Source of the DNA: Desulfobacterales bacterium
GTDB taxonomy: Bacteria > Desulfobacterota > Desulfobacteria > Desulfobacterales > UBA2174_A
Assembly (NCBI GenBank): GCA_025454075.1
Contig: JALOPD010000060.1
Span: forward strand, 1 to 16,208
DNA: 16,208 nucleotides
Direction of reading: 5' to 3'
The notes under the pieces were generated by a model, which saw only the letters and a list, made by a program, of their open reading frames with translations, had not been told where the DNA came from and did not search any database. Within the stretch, counting starts at the first letter, position 1. The number at the start of each line of letters is the position of its first letter. Of the stretch, positions 1-6,955 are shown one piece after another. Made by a program: the position numbers and the translations under genes.

Positions 1-1253
1 ACCAGAACGGATCGGGGCCGCACCTGATAGCCTTCCTTCAATTCGTGCAGCGTGTAGACGGGCTTGCCGTTGATGTGCGCCGTCAGCCGTTCGGACGCCT
101 CCAGCATCGCCCGGCAGGCGGTTTCAACCACCCGGTCGGCGAAGGCGTCGATGGAGACGCCCGATGAATCCGCCAGCGGCCGGAGGCCGGCGCGCGCCCG
201 CTCGCGATCGTCGTGGGCGAAGTCCCCGATGGCCGCCAGGGCATCGGTGGGCGTGGGGACGCTTCCGCCGAAAAGAATCGCCGGGCCCTGCCGGTCCGGT
301 CCGACCGTCAGGCGGCCGTCTTTGAGGCGGACGGCGCTGTCGCCGCCCATGCCGATCGAAAGGGTTTCCAGGGAGCGGATCAAGGTCCGATAGGGGCCGA
401 TGGCGATGCCGTGCGGGTCGAGCACCGGGGCGCGGCCGATCAGCACCGCCAGGTCGGTGGTGGTGCCGCCGATGTCCATCACGATCGCGTCTTCGTCCCC
501 CGCGGCCATGGCGACGGCGCCCATGACGCTCGCCGCCGGCCCGGAGAGGATGGTCTGGGCGGGGTACTCGACCGAGGCCTCCAGCTTCATGTTGCCGCCG
601 TCGGCCTTGAGCAGGCGCAGCGGCAGGCGCATTCCCTTGACGTCCAGGCTGTTCAGCACGGCGTCGAAAAAGGCCTTGTGAATCGGGTAGACGGCCGCGT
701 TCAGGTAGGTGGTGGCGATGCGGCGGGCAAAATTCAGGCTGCCGGAGACGCGGTGGCCCAGGAAAATCTTGTCGAAGGAATCCCCCAGCAGCTCCCCGAT
801 GCGGATTTCGTGGGCGGGGTTGCGCACCGAGAATTTGCCCACCACCCCCACCTGCCGGATCCCGCTATCCCGGAAGTGTCCGGCGGCGGCCCGGATCTCC
901 TCCGGCAGGACCGGCTCGACCTCGCGGCCGCGGTGGTCGATGGAGCCTTTCACGCAGATGTAGTGGGGGTTGGTGCGAAAGTGCTCCGGGTCGATCCCGG
1001 GGCCGGCCGAAACGATCATGCCGACGGGCGGGATCGTGTCCTGGATGATGGCGTTGGTGGTCAGCGTGGTGCTGAGGACGATGCGCCGGATGGCGCCGGT
1101 GTCCACGCCTTCCGTGACCGCATCCAGGCCCATCAGGACCGAGCGGAAGAGATCCGATGCATCGGTGGAAACCTTGGCTTGCCGCAGCAATCCGGCGTTG
1201 TTCAGCAGAACGACATCCGTGTGGGTGCCCCCGACGTCCAGCCCGATGATCAT
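1..1253 (-). CDS. Hydantoinase/oxoprolinase family protein, N-terminal part (HyuA-like; cut by window edge)
   Basis: About 417 residues are visible; the C-terminus lies beyond base 1. The protein starts MIIGLDVGGTHTDVV, the phosphate-binding motif of the hydantoinase A N-terminal domain (actin/Hsp70-like fold). A second nucleotide-binding-like pair follows: SGPAASVMGA near residues 237-246 and MDIGGTTTDLAV near 259-270. Members of the family hydrolyse cyclic amides such as hydantoins or 5-oxoproline in the cytoplasm, usually ATP-dependently and often with a HyuB partner; some are acetone-carboxylase-like. The substrate cannot be told from this half. The ATG at 1253 is the only good start, because an in-frame TAG lies a short way upstream; a purine-rich AAGGAAAA sits rather far from it. 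It is transcribed away from the rest of the window, with a probable promoter at 1293-1321. The family call is firm; the specific reaction is unknown. Confidence 0.9.
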   Translation of the reverse strand, partial: MIIGLDVGGTHTDVVLLNNAGLLRQAKVSTDASDLFRSVLMGLDAVTEGVDTGAIRRIVLSTTLTTNAIIQDTIPPVGMIVSAGPGIDPEHFRTNPHYICVKGSIDHRGREVEPVLPEEIRAAAGHFRDSGIRQVGVVGKFSVRNPAHEIRIGELLGDSFDKIFLGHRVSGSLNFARRIATTYLNAAVYPIHKAFFDAVLNSLDVKGMRLPLRLLKADGGNMKLEASVEYPAQTILSGPAASVMGAVAMAAGDEDAIVMDIGGTTTDLAVLIGRAPVLDPHGIAIGPYRTLIRSLETLSIGMGGDSAVRLKDGRLTVGPDRQGPAILFGGSVPTPTDALAAIGDFAHDDRERARAGLRPLADSSGVSIDAFADRVVETACRAMLEASERLTAHINGKPVYTLHELKEGYQVRPRSVL

Positions 1254-1292
1254 GCGGTTTTCCCGATAGAGTTTTCCTTGGGGATCGATGAA

Positions 1293-1321
1293 AAACTAAC
1301 GAAAATAGACATTCCTGTCAA
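1293..1321 (-). promoter_or_regulatory. Probable sigma70-type promoter for the hydantoinase-like gene
   Basis: On the minus strand a perfect TTGACA (bases 1321-1316) is followed after 17 bases by TAGTTT (1298-1293), a weak -10 box. This would start transcription near 1286, about 30 bases before the ATG at 1253. The -35 box overlaps one arm of the inverted repeat at 1316-1355. The -35 is convincing; the -10 is poor. Confidence 0.4.
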
Positions 1322-1355
1322 CTGGGGTTTCGAATGCCTCATTGGCAAGTTGACA
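1316..1355. promoter_or_regulatory. Inverted repeat in the divergent control region, possible operator
   Basis: TGTCAACT (1316-1323) and AGTTGACA (1348-1355) form a perfect 8-bp inverted repeat with 24 bases between. Within the spacer lies a smaller hairpin-like repeat, TGCC-TCATT-GGCA (1335-1347), and a TTCGAA palindrome. GACATTCC also occurs twice as a direct repeat (1308-1315 and 1352-1359). The outer arms overlap the leftward -35 box and the spacer of the rightward promoter, so a protein bound here could control both directions. No regulator gene is visible in the window. The operator role is inference. Confidence 0.35.
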
Positions 1356-1370
1356 TTCCAATCTTATTCT
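1342..1370 (+). promoter_or_regulatory. Probable sigma70-type promoter for the 1441 gene
   Basis: TTGGCA (1342-1347, five of six consensus bases) and TATTCT (1365-1370, four of six) are separated by exactly 17 bases in an AT-rich stretch. Transcription would begin near 1377, leaving a leader of about 64 bases before the ATG at 1441. Confidence 0.5.
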
Positions 1371-1440
1371 AACGTGCGAAAGTTGGAGCGAGCACCCTCG
1401 CATTCGACCGCCGGGGCAGATCCGATGGGAGGTGGGGTTG

Positions 1441-2652
1441 ATGAAACCATATGAGGACGAGTTGGCGACGATGGATTTCAGCGTGCGCTGGGAGCATGAC
1501 GGCATCCGTCACACCGATGGCCGGCACGCCCCGCGCGTCAATTTTTGGCGGGACATCCTGCCGCCCGGGCTGCAGGACACCCTGGTGCGGCAGCCCGGCG
1601 TGAGATCGGTTCCGATGGAGTTCGCGGCCGGCCAGGTGCTGCCGCAGCGCCGACCGGCGCTGGTCCATCCGGTGCGGCGGGAGGATGTCGAAAAACGCCG
1701 GGCGCCCGGGGTGGAAATCGAGCCGCGCCGCGGCCGGTTCTACCCGCGGGGGATCCTGCGCGGCGTGCCCGGCGTCTTTCGCGACAACGTTCAACCGTTC
1801 CGCTGCACGGACCTGGACCCGGTGCGGCTTGCCGCCGATTTCAACCACCCGTTGTCCGGGAAGGCGATTTCCCTCGATATCGCGATCCACGACCTGCGCC
1901 TCAAGTTCGAGGAACACGGCGGCACCAGCATCGACTGGCTCGAGGAAGCCCTGGCCGGGCCGGGGATGCAGGCCCGCGCCGACGGCGGCCCCACGGATTT
2001 TTTCAGCGACCGGCCGTTCGGGCGCCGCGATGAAAACGCGGACGCCGTTTTTTACCAGCGGGCGAGACGGGTCAACCACATCGACGACACCGCCATCGGC
2101 CTGGTGTCGCGGTTGTACGGGCGCCTGATCCGGCCGGGGGCGGACGTGCTCGACCTCATGGGCAGCTGGACCTCCCATCTCCCCCCGGGACTCGAACTCA
2201 AGGGGCTGACCGTGCTCGGGATGAACGCGGAGGAACTGCAGGCCAACCCGCGGGCGACGGAGCGCTGCGTGCACGATCTCAACCTCCAGCCCGCGCTGCC
2301 CTTCGCCGACGGCCGTTTCGACGCGGTGGTCTGCACCGTCTCGGTGGAATACCTGGTCCGTCCCTTCGAGGTGTTCGCCGACGTGGCCCGGGTCCTCAAG
2401 CCGGGCGGGCTTTTCATCCACACCTTCTCCAACCGCTGGTTCCCCCCGAAAGTGATCCGGATCTGGACCGAGCTGCACGAATTCGAACGCATGGGGTTGG
2501 TGCTTGAATATTTCCTGAAATCGGGTAAATATAACCGGCTTGAGACCTACTCGATGCGGGGGCTGCCCCGGCCGGAAAACGACAAGCACTTCGGGCAGAT
2601 CCCCTACGCCGACCCGGTCTACGCGGTCTGGGGATGGAAGGCGCCGAACTGA
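1441..2652 (+). CDS. SlyD/FKBP-like domain fused to a class I SAM-dependent methyltransferase
   Basis: The protein has 403 residues from the ATG at 1441, preceded at good distance by GGGAGGTGG (1428-1436); an in-frame GTG at 1432 is the less likely start. Residues about 12-152 follow the layout of SlyD/FKBP peptidyl-prolyl isomerases: a glycine-rich turn near 40-46, RRPALVHPVRREDV (70-83) like the SlyD linker into its flap, and ADFNHPLSGK (132-141), the C-terminal signature of the SlyD group. The usual catalytic AYG segment is replaced (QVLPQ near 65-69), so isomerase activity may be lost. Residues about 200-400 are a methyltransferase of the group with VLDLMGSWTSHLP (236-248) in place of GxGxG, then DLNLQPALPF (279-288), FDAVVC (293-298), RVLKPGG (317-323) and FSNRWF (329-334). 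The substrate is unknown. It leads a plus-strand gene series and probably has its own promoter. Confidence 0.85.
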   Translation: MKPYEDELATMDFSVRWEHDGIRHTDGRHAPRVNFWRDILPPGLQDTLVRQPGVRSVPMEFAAGQVLPQRRPALVHPVRREDVEKRRAPGVEIEPRRGRFYPRGILRGVPGVFRDNVQPFRCTDLDPVRLAADFNHPLSGKAISLDIAIHDLRLKFEEHGGTSIDWLEEALAGPGMQARADGGPTDFFSDRPFGRRDENADAVFYQRARRVNHIDDTAIGLVSRLYGRLIRPGADVLDLMGSWTSHLPPGLELKGLTVLGMNAEELQANPRATERCVHDLNLQPALPFADGRFDAVVCTVSVEYLVRPFEVFADVARVLKPGGLFIHTFSNRWFPPKVIRIWTELHEFERMGLVLEYFLKSGKYNRLETYSMRGLPRPENDKHFGQIPYADPVYAVWGWKAPN

Positions 2653-2759
2653 CCGGCGCCCTCCATGGTCTTCGCTGCAGAGCCGGAGGCAGAGCGGCGC
2701 CCACCCGGACGCCCCCGGCGCGGGAACCGGGCGAGCCGTGCGGCGGCAACCTTGAAACC

Positions 2760-3443
2760 ATGAACCGAAAGCAACCAGGCATGCGGTTTGAAGAAGAAAG
2801 GGGGCGACCGGCGCCGGCGCCGATTCAGGTGGAGCCGGCGTTGATCCCCGGCAACAGCGACCGGTTCAAGCGCCAGGTGGAGTTTCTGCTGGAAATCGAC
2901 CGCTTGAAGCACATTTTCCGCCAGACGATCCTCCTCGACCGCAGCCGGCACGAAAACTCCGTCGAGCACTCCTGGCACATTGCGATGTCGGTCATGATTT
3001 TTGCCGAATATGCCGATACCTCCGGCGCCGACATGGGCCGGGTGATCCGGATGCTGCTGCTGCACGACCTGGTCGAAATCGACGCCGGCGACACCTACTG
3101 CTACGACGAGCAGGCCGGGATCGACCAGCACGAGCGCGAGCGCCGGGCGGCCGACCGAATCTTCGGGCTGCTGCCCCGGGACCAGGCCCTGGACTTCCGC
3201 CGGCTGTGGGACGAGTTCGAAGACGCCGGGACCCCCGAGGCGCACTATGCCCACGCCATGGACCGCTTCCAGGCCTTCCTGCACAATTATTTCACGCAGG
3301 GCCGGATGTGGAGGCGGCACGGCATCCGCCGGCACCAGGTCATCCGGCGCATGCAGCCGGTGGAACGCGGCGCACCGCTGCTGTGGGACTACGTCCAAAC
3401 GCTGATCGACGATGCGGTTCTTAAAGGCTACCTGCTACCCTGA
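2760..3443 (+). CDS. HD-domain hydrolase, YfbR/HDDC2-like (probable 5'-nucleotidase)
   Basis: The protein has 227 residues. It carries the metal-binding HD signature: RSRHENSVEHSWH near residues 61-73, LLLHDLVEIDAGDT near 99-112 (the His-Asp pair with the following Glu), and a late Asp in MDRFQAF near 167-173. This matches the YfbR/HDDC2 group, cytoplasmic divalent-metal phosphohydrolases that remove phosphate from deoxynucleoside monophosphates. The ATG at 2760 was chosen because the series of matches begins downstream of it, although its ribosome site is weak; an in-frame ATG at 2781 is possible. An upstream in-frame ATG at 2634 overlaps the preceding gene and would add a low-complexity Arg/Gly/Pro stretch, so it was rejected. 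The gap from the methyltransferase is 107 bases with no clear terminator, so both may share a transcript. The exact substrate is inference. Confidence 0.85.
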   Translation: MNRKQPGMRFEEERGRPAPAPIQVEPALIPGNSDRFKRQVEFLLEIDRLKHIFRQTILLDRSRHENSVEHSWHIAMSVMIFAEYADTSGADMGRVIRMLLLHDLVEIDAGDTYCYDEQAGIDQHERERRAADRIFGLLPRDQALDFRRLWDEFEDAGTPEAHYAHAMDRFQAFLHNYFTQGRMWRRHGIRRHQVIRRMQPVERGAPLLWDYVQTLIDDAVLKGYLLP

Positions 3444-3464
3444 AATTGAGAAACGGCCGTCTCT

Positions 3465-4172
3465 ATGCCCCCATCCTCCGCCAACGAACCTGTGATTCTG
3501 GCCAAGAACCTGAGCCGCATCTACCCGCTGGGCGACAGCTCGGTGGTGGGCATCCATCAGGTGAACCTGACCATCGGCCCCGGGGAGCTGGTCGTTCTCA
3601 AGGGCAACAGCGGCTCGGGCAAGAGCACGCTTTTGTCGCTCCTGGCCGGCCTGGACCACCCCAGCTCCGGGGATCTCGTCGTGGCCGGGCACCCTTTGTC
3701 CAACCACCGCGCCGCAGACCTCACCCGCTTCCGGCGCGAGGTGATCGGGATGGTGTTCCAATCGTTCAACCTCCTGCCGACCCTGAGCGTGCTCGAAAAT
3801 GTCTGCCTGCCGGCGCTGCTCGCGGAAAAGGACCTGGAGACGACGCGCCGGAAAGCCATCGATCTTCTCGGCTGGCTGGGGCTCAAGGACCGCCGCGACC
3901 ACCACCCGGACCAGCTTTCCGGGGGCGAGATGCAGCGCACGGCGATCGCGCGGGCCCTCATCAACGACCCGGTGCTCATTCTCGCCGATGAGCCCACCGG
4001 CAACCTGGACAGCCGCAACGGAACGATCGTCGTCGAGCTCCTCGCCCAGCTGAACCGCGACGCGAAGCGGACGGTCCTGATCGCCACCCACAGCGATCTC
4101 GCCGATTCGCTGGCGACCACGCACATCCGGATCAAGGATGGCGTCCTGACGGACCCGACATGCGACGGCTGA
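3465..4172 (+). CDS. ABC transporter ATP-binding protein, LolD/MacB type (AttE-like)
   Basis: The protein has 235 residues and a complete nucleotide-binding domain: Walker A GNSGSGKST (47-55), Q-loop FQS near 98-100, signature LSGGEMQR (151-158), Walker B LILADEPTGNLDS (171-183) and an ATHS switch histidine near 208-211. ADEPTGNLDS is characteristic of the LolD/MacB/FtsE/YbbA class, which energises FtsX-type permeases that move lipids, lipoproteins or drugs from the inner membrane's outer face rather than across it. The gene overlaps the next by 13 bases, so the two proteins should form one complex. The start has only a weak ribosome site (GAG of TTGAGAAACGG), 21 bases after the HD gene stops, which suggests coupling. 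The class is firm; the cargo is unknown. Confidence 0.93.
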   Translation: MPPSSANEPVILAKNLSRIYPLGDSSVVGIHQVNLTIGPGELVVLKGNSGSGKSTLLSLLAGLDHPSSGDLVVAGHPLSNHRAADLTRFRREVIGMVFQSFNLLPTLSVLENVCLPALLAEKDLETTRRKAIDLLGWLGLKDRRDHHPDQLSGGEMQRTAIARALINDPVLILADEPTGNLDSRNGTIVVELLAQLNRDAKRTVLIATHSDLADSLATTHIRIKDGVLTDPTCDG

Positions 4173-6748
4173 CGTTCTTCCTGCGCCTTTTCCTGTGGTT
4201 CAGCGTGCGCAACCTCCGCCGGCACTGGGGCCGGGCGCTGGTCGTGCTGCTCGGCATCGCTCTGGGCGCGGCGGTGTTCACGAGCGTGCGCCTGGCGGTC
4301 CACGCCTCCCTGCACTCCTTCACCCGCAGCATGGACTTTTTTGCCGGAACCGCGGAGAAGGTCCTGGTGCGTCCCGGCGGTTATCTCCCCGAGGGGGTCC
4401 TGTCGCTCTTCTTCACGCACCCCGCCGTGAAGGACTACTCGGCCCTGCTCACGACGTACGTCCGTCCGGCCGATGGCCGCGGGGACTCGTTTCTTCTGAT
4501 CGGGATCGATCCGCTGCTGGATCAATCGTTTCGGAAATGGCGCATCCAGGGGGAGCGGGACCAGGCCGTCGAACGCTGGCTGGACCTGATGCGGGAGCCG
4601 TATACCGTGATCCTCACCGCGCCGCTGGCCCGGGAGCTGCAGACGGCTTCCGGCGCCCGGATCCAACTCGAGCACACGCGCCATGCAGCCGAATTCCGCG
4701 TGGCGGGCATCCTGAAGCCGCAGGGGTTGGCCCTGGTGGAAGGCGGACGGGTGGCCGTGACCGACATCGCCACGTTCCAGGAGCTGACGGGCCTGCATGG
4801 TCTGCTGGACCGCATCGATCTGGCGTTCCACCCCAAGGCCACCCGGGAGCAGATCGAGGACCTGGCGCGGCAGCTGCCGCCGGAACTCGAGCTGCGGTCG
4901 CCTTCGGCGGCGCGGGACAGCGGCACGGCCATGATCCGGGCGTATCAGCTCAACCTGTCGGTGCTGAGCTTCGCCTCGCTCTTCGTGGGGATGTTTCTGG
5001 TCTACAGCCTGGTGGCGCTGAATGTGGCGTCGCGGCGGCGGGAGCTGGCCATCCTGCGCTCCGTGGGGGCTTCCCCCCGGACGCTTTTCGGTCTTTTTCT
5101 CGCCGAGGGTGCGATCCTCGGCATCGGCGGCTGGCTGCTCGCGATCCCGCTCGGGTCGCTCCTGGTGAGGTACCTGCTCAACGCGGTGAGCCAGACCATC
5201 TCCACGCTGTTCGTGCGGGTCCAGGCGGAAGGCCTGGTGCTCAGCCCGTTCGAGGTCGCCGTCAGCCTGGGCGTGACCCTTTTCACGGCCGTTATGGCCG
5301 CCTTTCAGCCGGCGCGGGAAGCCATGGGGATCGCCCCCAAGGAGGCCATGGAAATCTCGCAGGCCGGCGGCCGCCGCCGGCGGGCGGCCCGGCGCCTGGC
5401 GGCCTGGGCGCTGGGGTGCATCGTCCTGTGCGTGCCGCTTTCGCTCATGCCCGGGGTGGCCGGGATCCCCCTGCCGGGGTACGCGGCGATCCTCGTGCTC
5501 TTCATCGGCTTTTCCCTCATGGCGCCCTGGATGCTGGAGCGGCTGGGCCGGCTGCTCGCCCCGCTGTTGAGGCGTTTCGCCGGGATGCCGGCCTACCTGG
5601 CCGGCCGCTACCTGCGCGACAGCGGCGCCCGCACCTCCATTTCGGTGGGGGCCCTGATCACGGCGGTGGCGCTTTTCACCGCGCTGGTCATCATGATCCA
5701 CAGCTTCCGCACCACCGTCGAGCTGTGGGTGCGGCAGACCGTGAGCGGGGACCTGTTCGTCACCGCCAAGATGGGCCAGGTCAACCGCTTCCGCTTCCCC
5801 ATCCCGGAAACCATCGTGGCGGAGCTGAAGCGGCTGGACCTCGGGGCCGACCCGGTCCCCAGCCGCCGCTATCAACTGAGCTACGGGGACTTCCCCTACG
5901 AATTCGAGGCGATGGGGATGGAGACCTTCCTGAACCACGGGGGCTTCGTGTGGCTGAAGGGCGATCCGGAGCGGGTCCGGCCCCTGCTCGTGAACGGGGA
6001 CGGGGTGTTGATTTCGGAAGTCTTCGGCACGCGCACCGGCCTCGGCATCGGCGACACCTTCCGGGCGCAGATCGAGGGCTCGCGGGTGGAGCTGCCGGTG
6101 GTGGGCATCGTCCGGGACTATCGCACGGACGGCGGGGTGGTCTTCTATTCGTGGAGCCGTTTCAAGGAGCGCTTCCACGACCCCCAGTGGAGCGGGGTGC
6201 GGTTTTTCTTCCGGGAGCCGTCGCCGGATGGCGACGCCCGGGTGGCGAAGCTGCGCAACGCCATCATCGACCGCTGGGGCGGCCAGCTGGACCTGATCAG
6301 CGGCAAGGACCTGCGCGAGGCCGTGCTGCGCATCTTCGACGAGACCTTCACCATCACCACCGTGCTGCTGCTGATCGCGCTCGCCGTGGCGGCGCTCGGC
6401 ATCACCACCACGCTGACGGTCATGGTGCTGGAGCGCACGCGCCAGCTCAACACCCTGTTTGCGGTCGGCGGCAGCTTCCGTCAGATCCGGTCCATGATTT
6501 TCTGGGAGGCGTCGTTTCTGGTGGCGGCGGGCGAGATGGCCGGCCTGGTCTGCGGGTTCATCCTGTCCTACCTGCTGGTCTATGTCATCAACCGGCAGTC
6601 CTTCGGGTGGACGTTTCTCTACCTGGTGGACTGGGGGGCCCTGGCGCTGTCGCTGCCGCTGATCATCGCCACCGCTCTGGCGGCGGCGATCCCGGCCGTA
6701 CGCCTGGTGTTCCGGCAGCCGCCGGCCGCCCTGTTGCGGGAACGGTGA
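4160..6748 (+). CDS. ABC transporter permease with two FtsX-type units (fused AttF-AttG or YbbP-like)
   Basis: The protein has 862 residues and two repeats of the MacB/LolC permease plan. The first half has a membrane helix near 25-47, a large extracytoplasmic domain (about 50-260) and three helices near 263-288, 312-336 and 365-383, with RRRELAILRSVGASP (292-306) as the coupling segment. Two further helices (about 413-430 and 441-458) link to the second half: a helix at 493-514, a second outer domain (520-725), and helices at 731-755, 782-808 and 826-848, with ERTRQLNTLFAVGGS (758-772) as the matching coupling segment. That gives about ten helices, the YbbP/double-FtsX architecture, so one chain can replace a permease dimer. 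It overlaps the ATPase gene by 13 bases. Followed by a secreted CrtC-like protein, the pair resembles AttE plus fused AttF/AttG. Lipid or lipophile transport is inferred. Confidence 0.92.
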   Translation: MRRLTFFLRLFLWFSVRNLRRHWGRALVVLLGIALGAAVFTSVRLAVHASLHSFTRSMDFFAGTAEKVLVRPGGYLPEGVLSLFFTHPAVKDYSALLTTYVRPADGRGDSFLLIGIDPLLDQSFRKWRIQGERDQAVERWLDLMREPYTVILTAPLARELQTASGARIQLEHTRHAAEFRVAGILKPQGLALVEGGRVAVTDIATFQELTGLHGLLDRIDLAFHPKATREQIEDLARQLPPELELRSPSAARDSGTAMIRAYQLNLSVLSFASLFVGMFLVYSLVALNVASRRRELAILRSVGASPRTLFGLFLAEGAILGIGGWLLAIPLGSLLVRYLLNAVSQTISTLFVRVQAEGLVLSPFEVAVSLGVTLFTAVMAAFQPAREAMGIAPKEAMEISQAGGRRRRAARRLAAWALGCIVLCVPLSLMPGVAGIPLPGYAAILVLFIGFSLMAPWMLERLGRLLAPLLRRFAGMPAYLAGRYLRDSGARTSISVGALITAVALFTALVIMIHSFRTTVELWVRQTVSGDLFVTAKMGQVNRFRFPIPETIVAELKRLDLGADPVPSRRYQLSYGDFPYEFEAMGMETFLNHGGFVWLKGDPERVRPLLVNGDGVLISEVFGTRTGLGIGDTFRAQIEGSRVELPVVGIVRDYRTDGGVVFYSWSRFKERFHDPQWSGVRFFFREPSPDGDARVAKLRNAIIDRWGGQLDLISGKDLREAVLRIFDETFTITTVLLLIALAVAALGITTTLTVMVLERTRQLNTLFAVGGSFRQIRSMIFWEASFLVAAGEMAGLVCGFILSYLLVYVINRQSFGWTFLYLVDWGALALSLPLIIATALAAAIPAVRLVFRQPPAALLRER

Positions 6749-6758
6749 CGTCAGGGGG

Positions 6759-6950
6759 AAACAGGTAAACAGGTAAAGAGGGAAACAGTTGAACGGGCGA
6801 ACAGGAAAACAGAAAAACGGTTAGACCGTGAAAAAGTTGAACCGGGAAATGGTAAACCGGGGAACCGTCGAATTGCGAAGCCGGAATACCGTTCAACTTT
6901 TTAACGGGTTAACGGCTTACCGAATCCTAACGATGCAACGACTCAACGGG
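6759..6950. repeat. Degenerate 8-bp periodic array (about 24 units, RAAC-centred)
   Basis: The whole gap before the ATG at 6956 is filled with a short-period sequence. The first units read AAACAGGT, AAACAGGT, AAAGAGGG, AAACAGTT, GAACGGGC, GAACAGGA, AAACAGAA, AAACGGTT, and the pattern continues more loosely. I find 16 AAC trinucleotides in the array, at 6760, 6768, 6784, 6792, 6800, 6808, 6816, 6840, 6855, 6863, 6895, 6903, 6911, 6929, 6937 and 6945; 13 of the 15 intervals are exact multiples of 8. The composition is far more A-rich than the flanking genes. The array starts about 10 bases after the permease stop and ends 5 bases before the next start codon. Confidence 0.8.
6831..6902. repeat. 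12-bp perfect inverted repeat inside the 8-bp array
   Basis: AAAAAGTTGAAC (6831-6842) is the exact reverse complement of GTTCAACTTTTT (6891-6902), with 48 bases between. A partial third copy, GTTGAACGG (6788-6796), pairs with CCGTTCAAC (6889-6897). In the mRNA this could close a large stem-loop ahead of the 6956 gene. The T-run would also let it act as a weak terminator-like structure. Function is unknown. Confidence 0.5.
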
Positions 6951-6955
6951 TCTTT

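Noticed and set aside
213..1454. Open frame of 413 codons on the plus strand opposite the hydantoinase-like gene
   Set aside because: The minus-strand reading gives an unmistakable hydantoinase N-terminus, while this frame gives a Gly/Ala/Val/Asp/His-rich product without motifs.
2653..2759. Terminator between the methyltransferase fusion and the HD gene
   Set aside because: The gap is GC-rich, with GGCGCC words repeated, but shows no strong hairpin followed by a T-run.
3557..6178. Very long open frame (873 codons) on the minus strand, antisense to the ABC genes
   Set aside because: It lies opposite two well-supported ABC genes, and its product is a low-complexity His/Arg/Gln/Pro/Gly chain with no motifs, the usual shadow in GC-rich DNA.
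6663..6896. Minus-strand frame of 77 codons across the 8-bp array, encoding repeats like SPVQLFPS and LPVYLFPP
   Set aside because: The 8-residue peptide period is the expected result of reading an 8-bp array in frame (24 bases = 3 units). It overlaps the permease end and has no ribosome site, so I treat it as a by-product of the array.
6759..6950. CRISPR array
   Set aside because: The units are 8 bp, contiguous and degenerate, without conserved repeats of 25-40 bp or unique spacers, and no cas genes are near.
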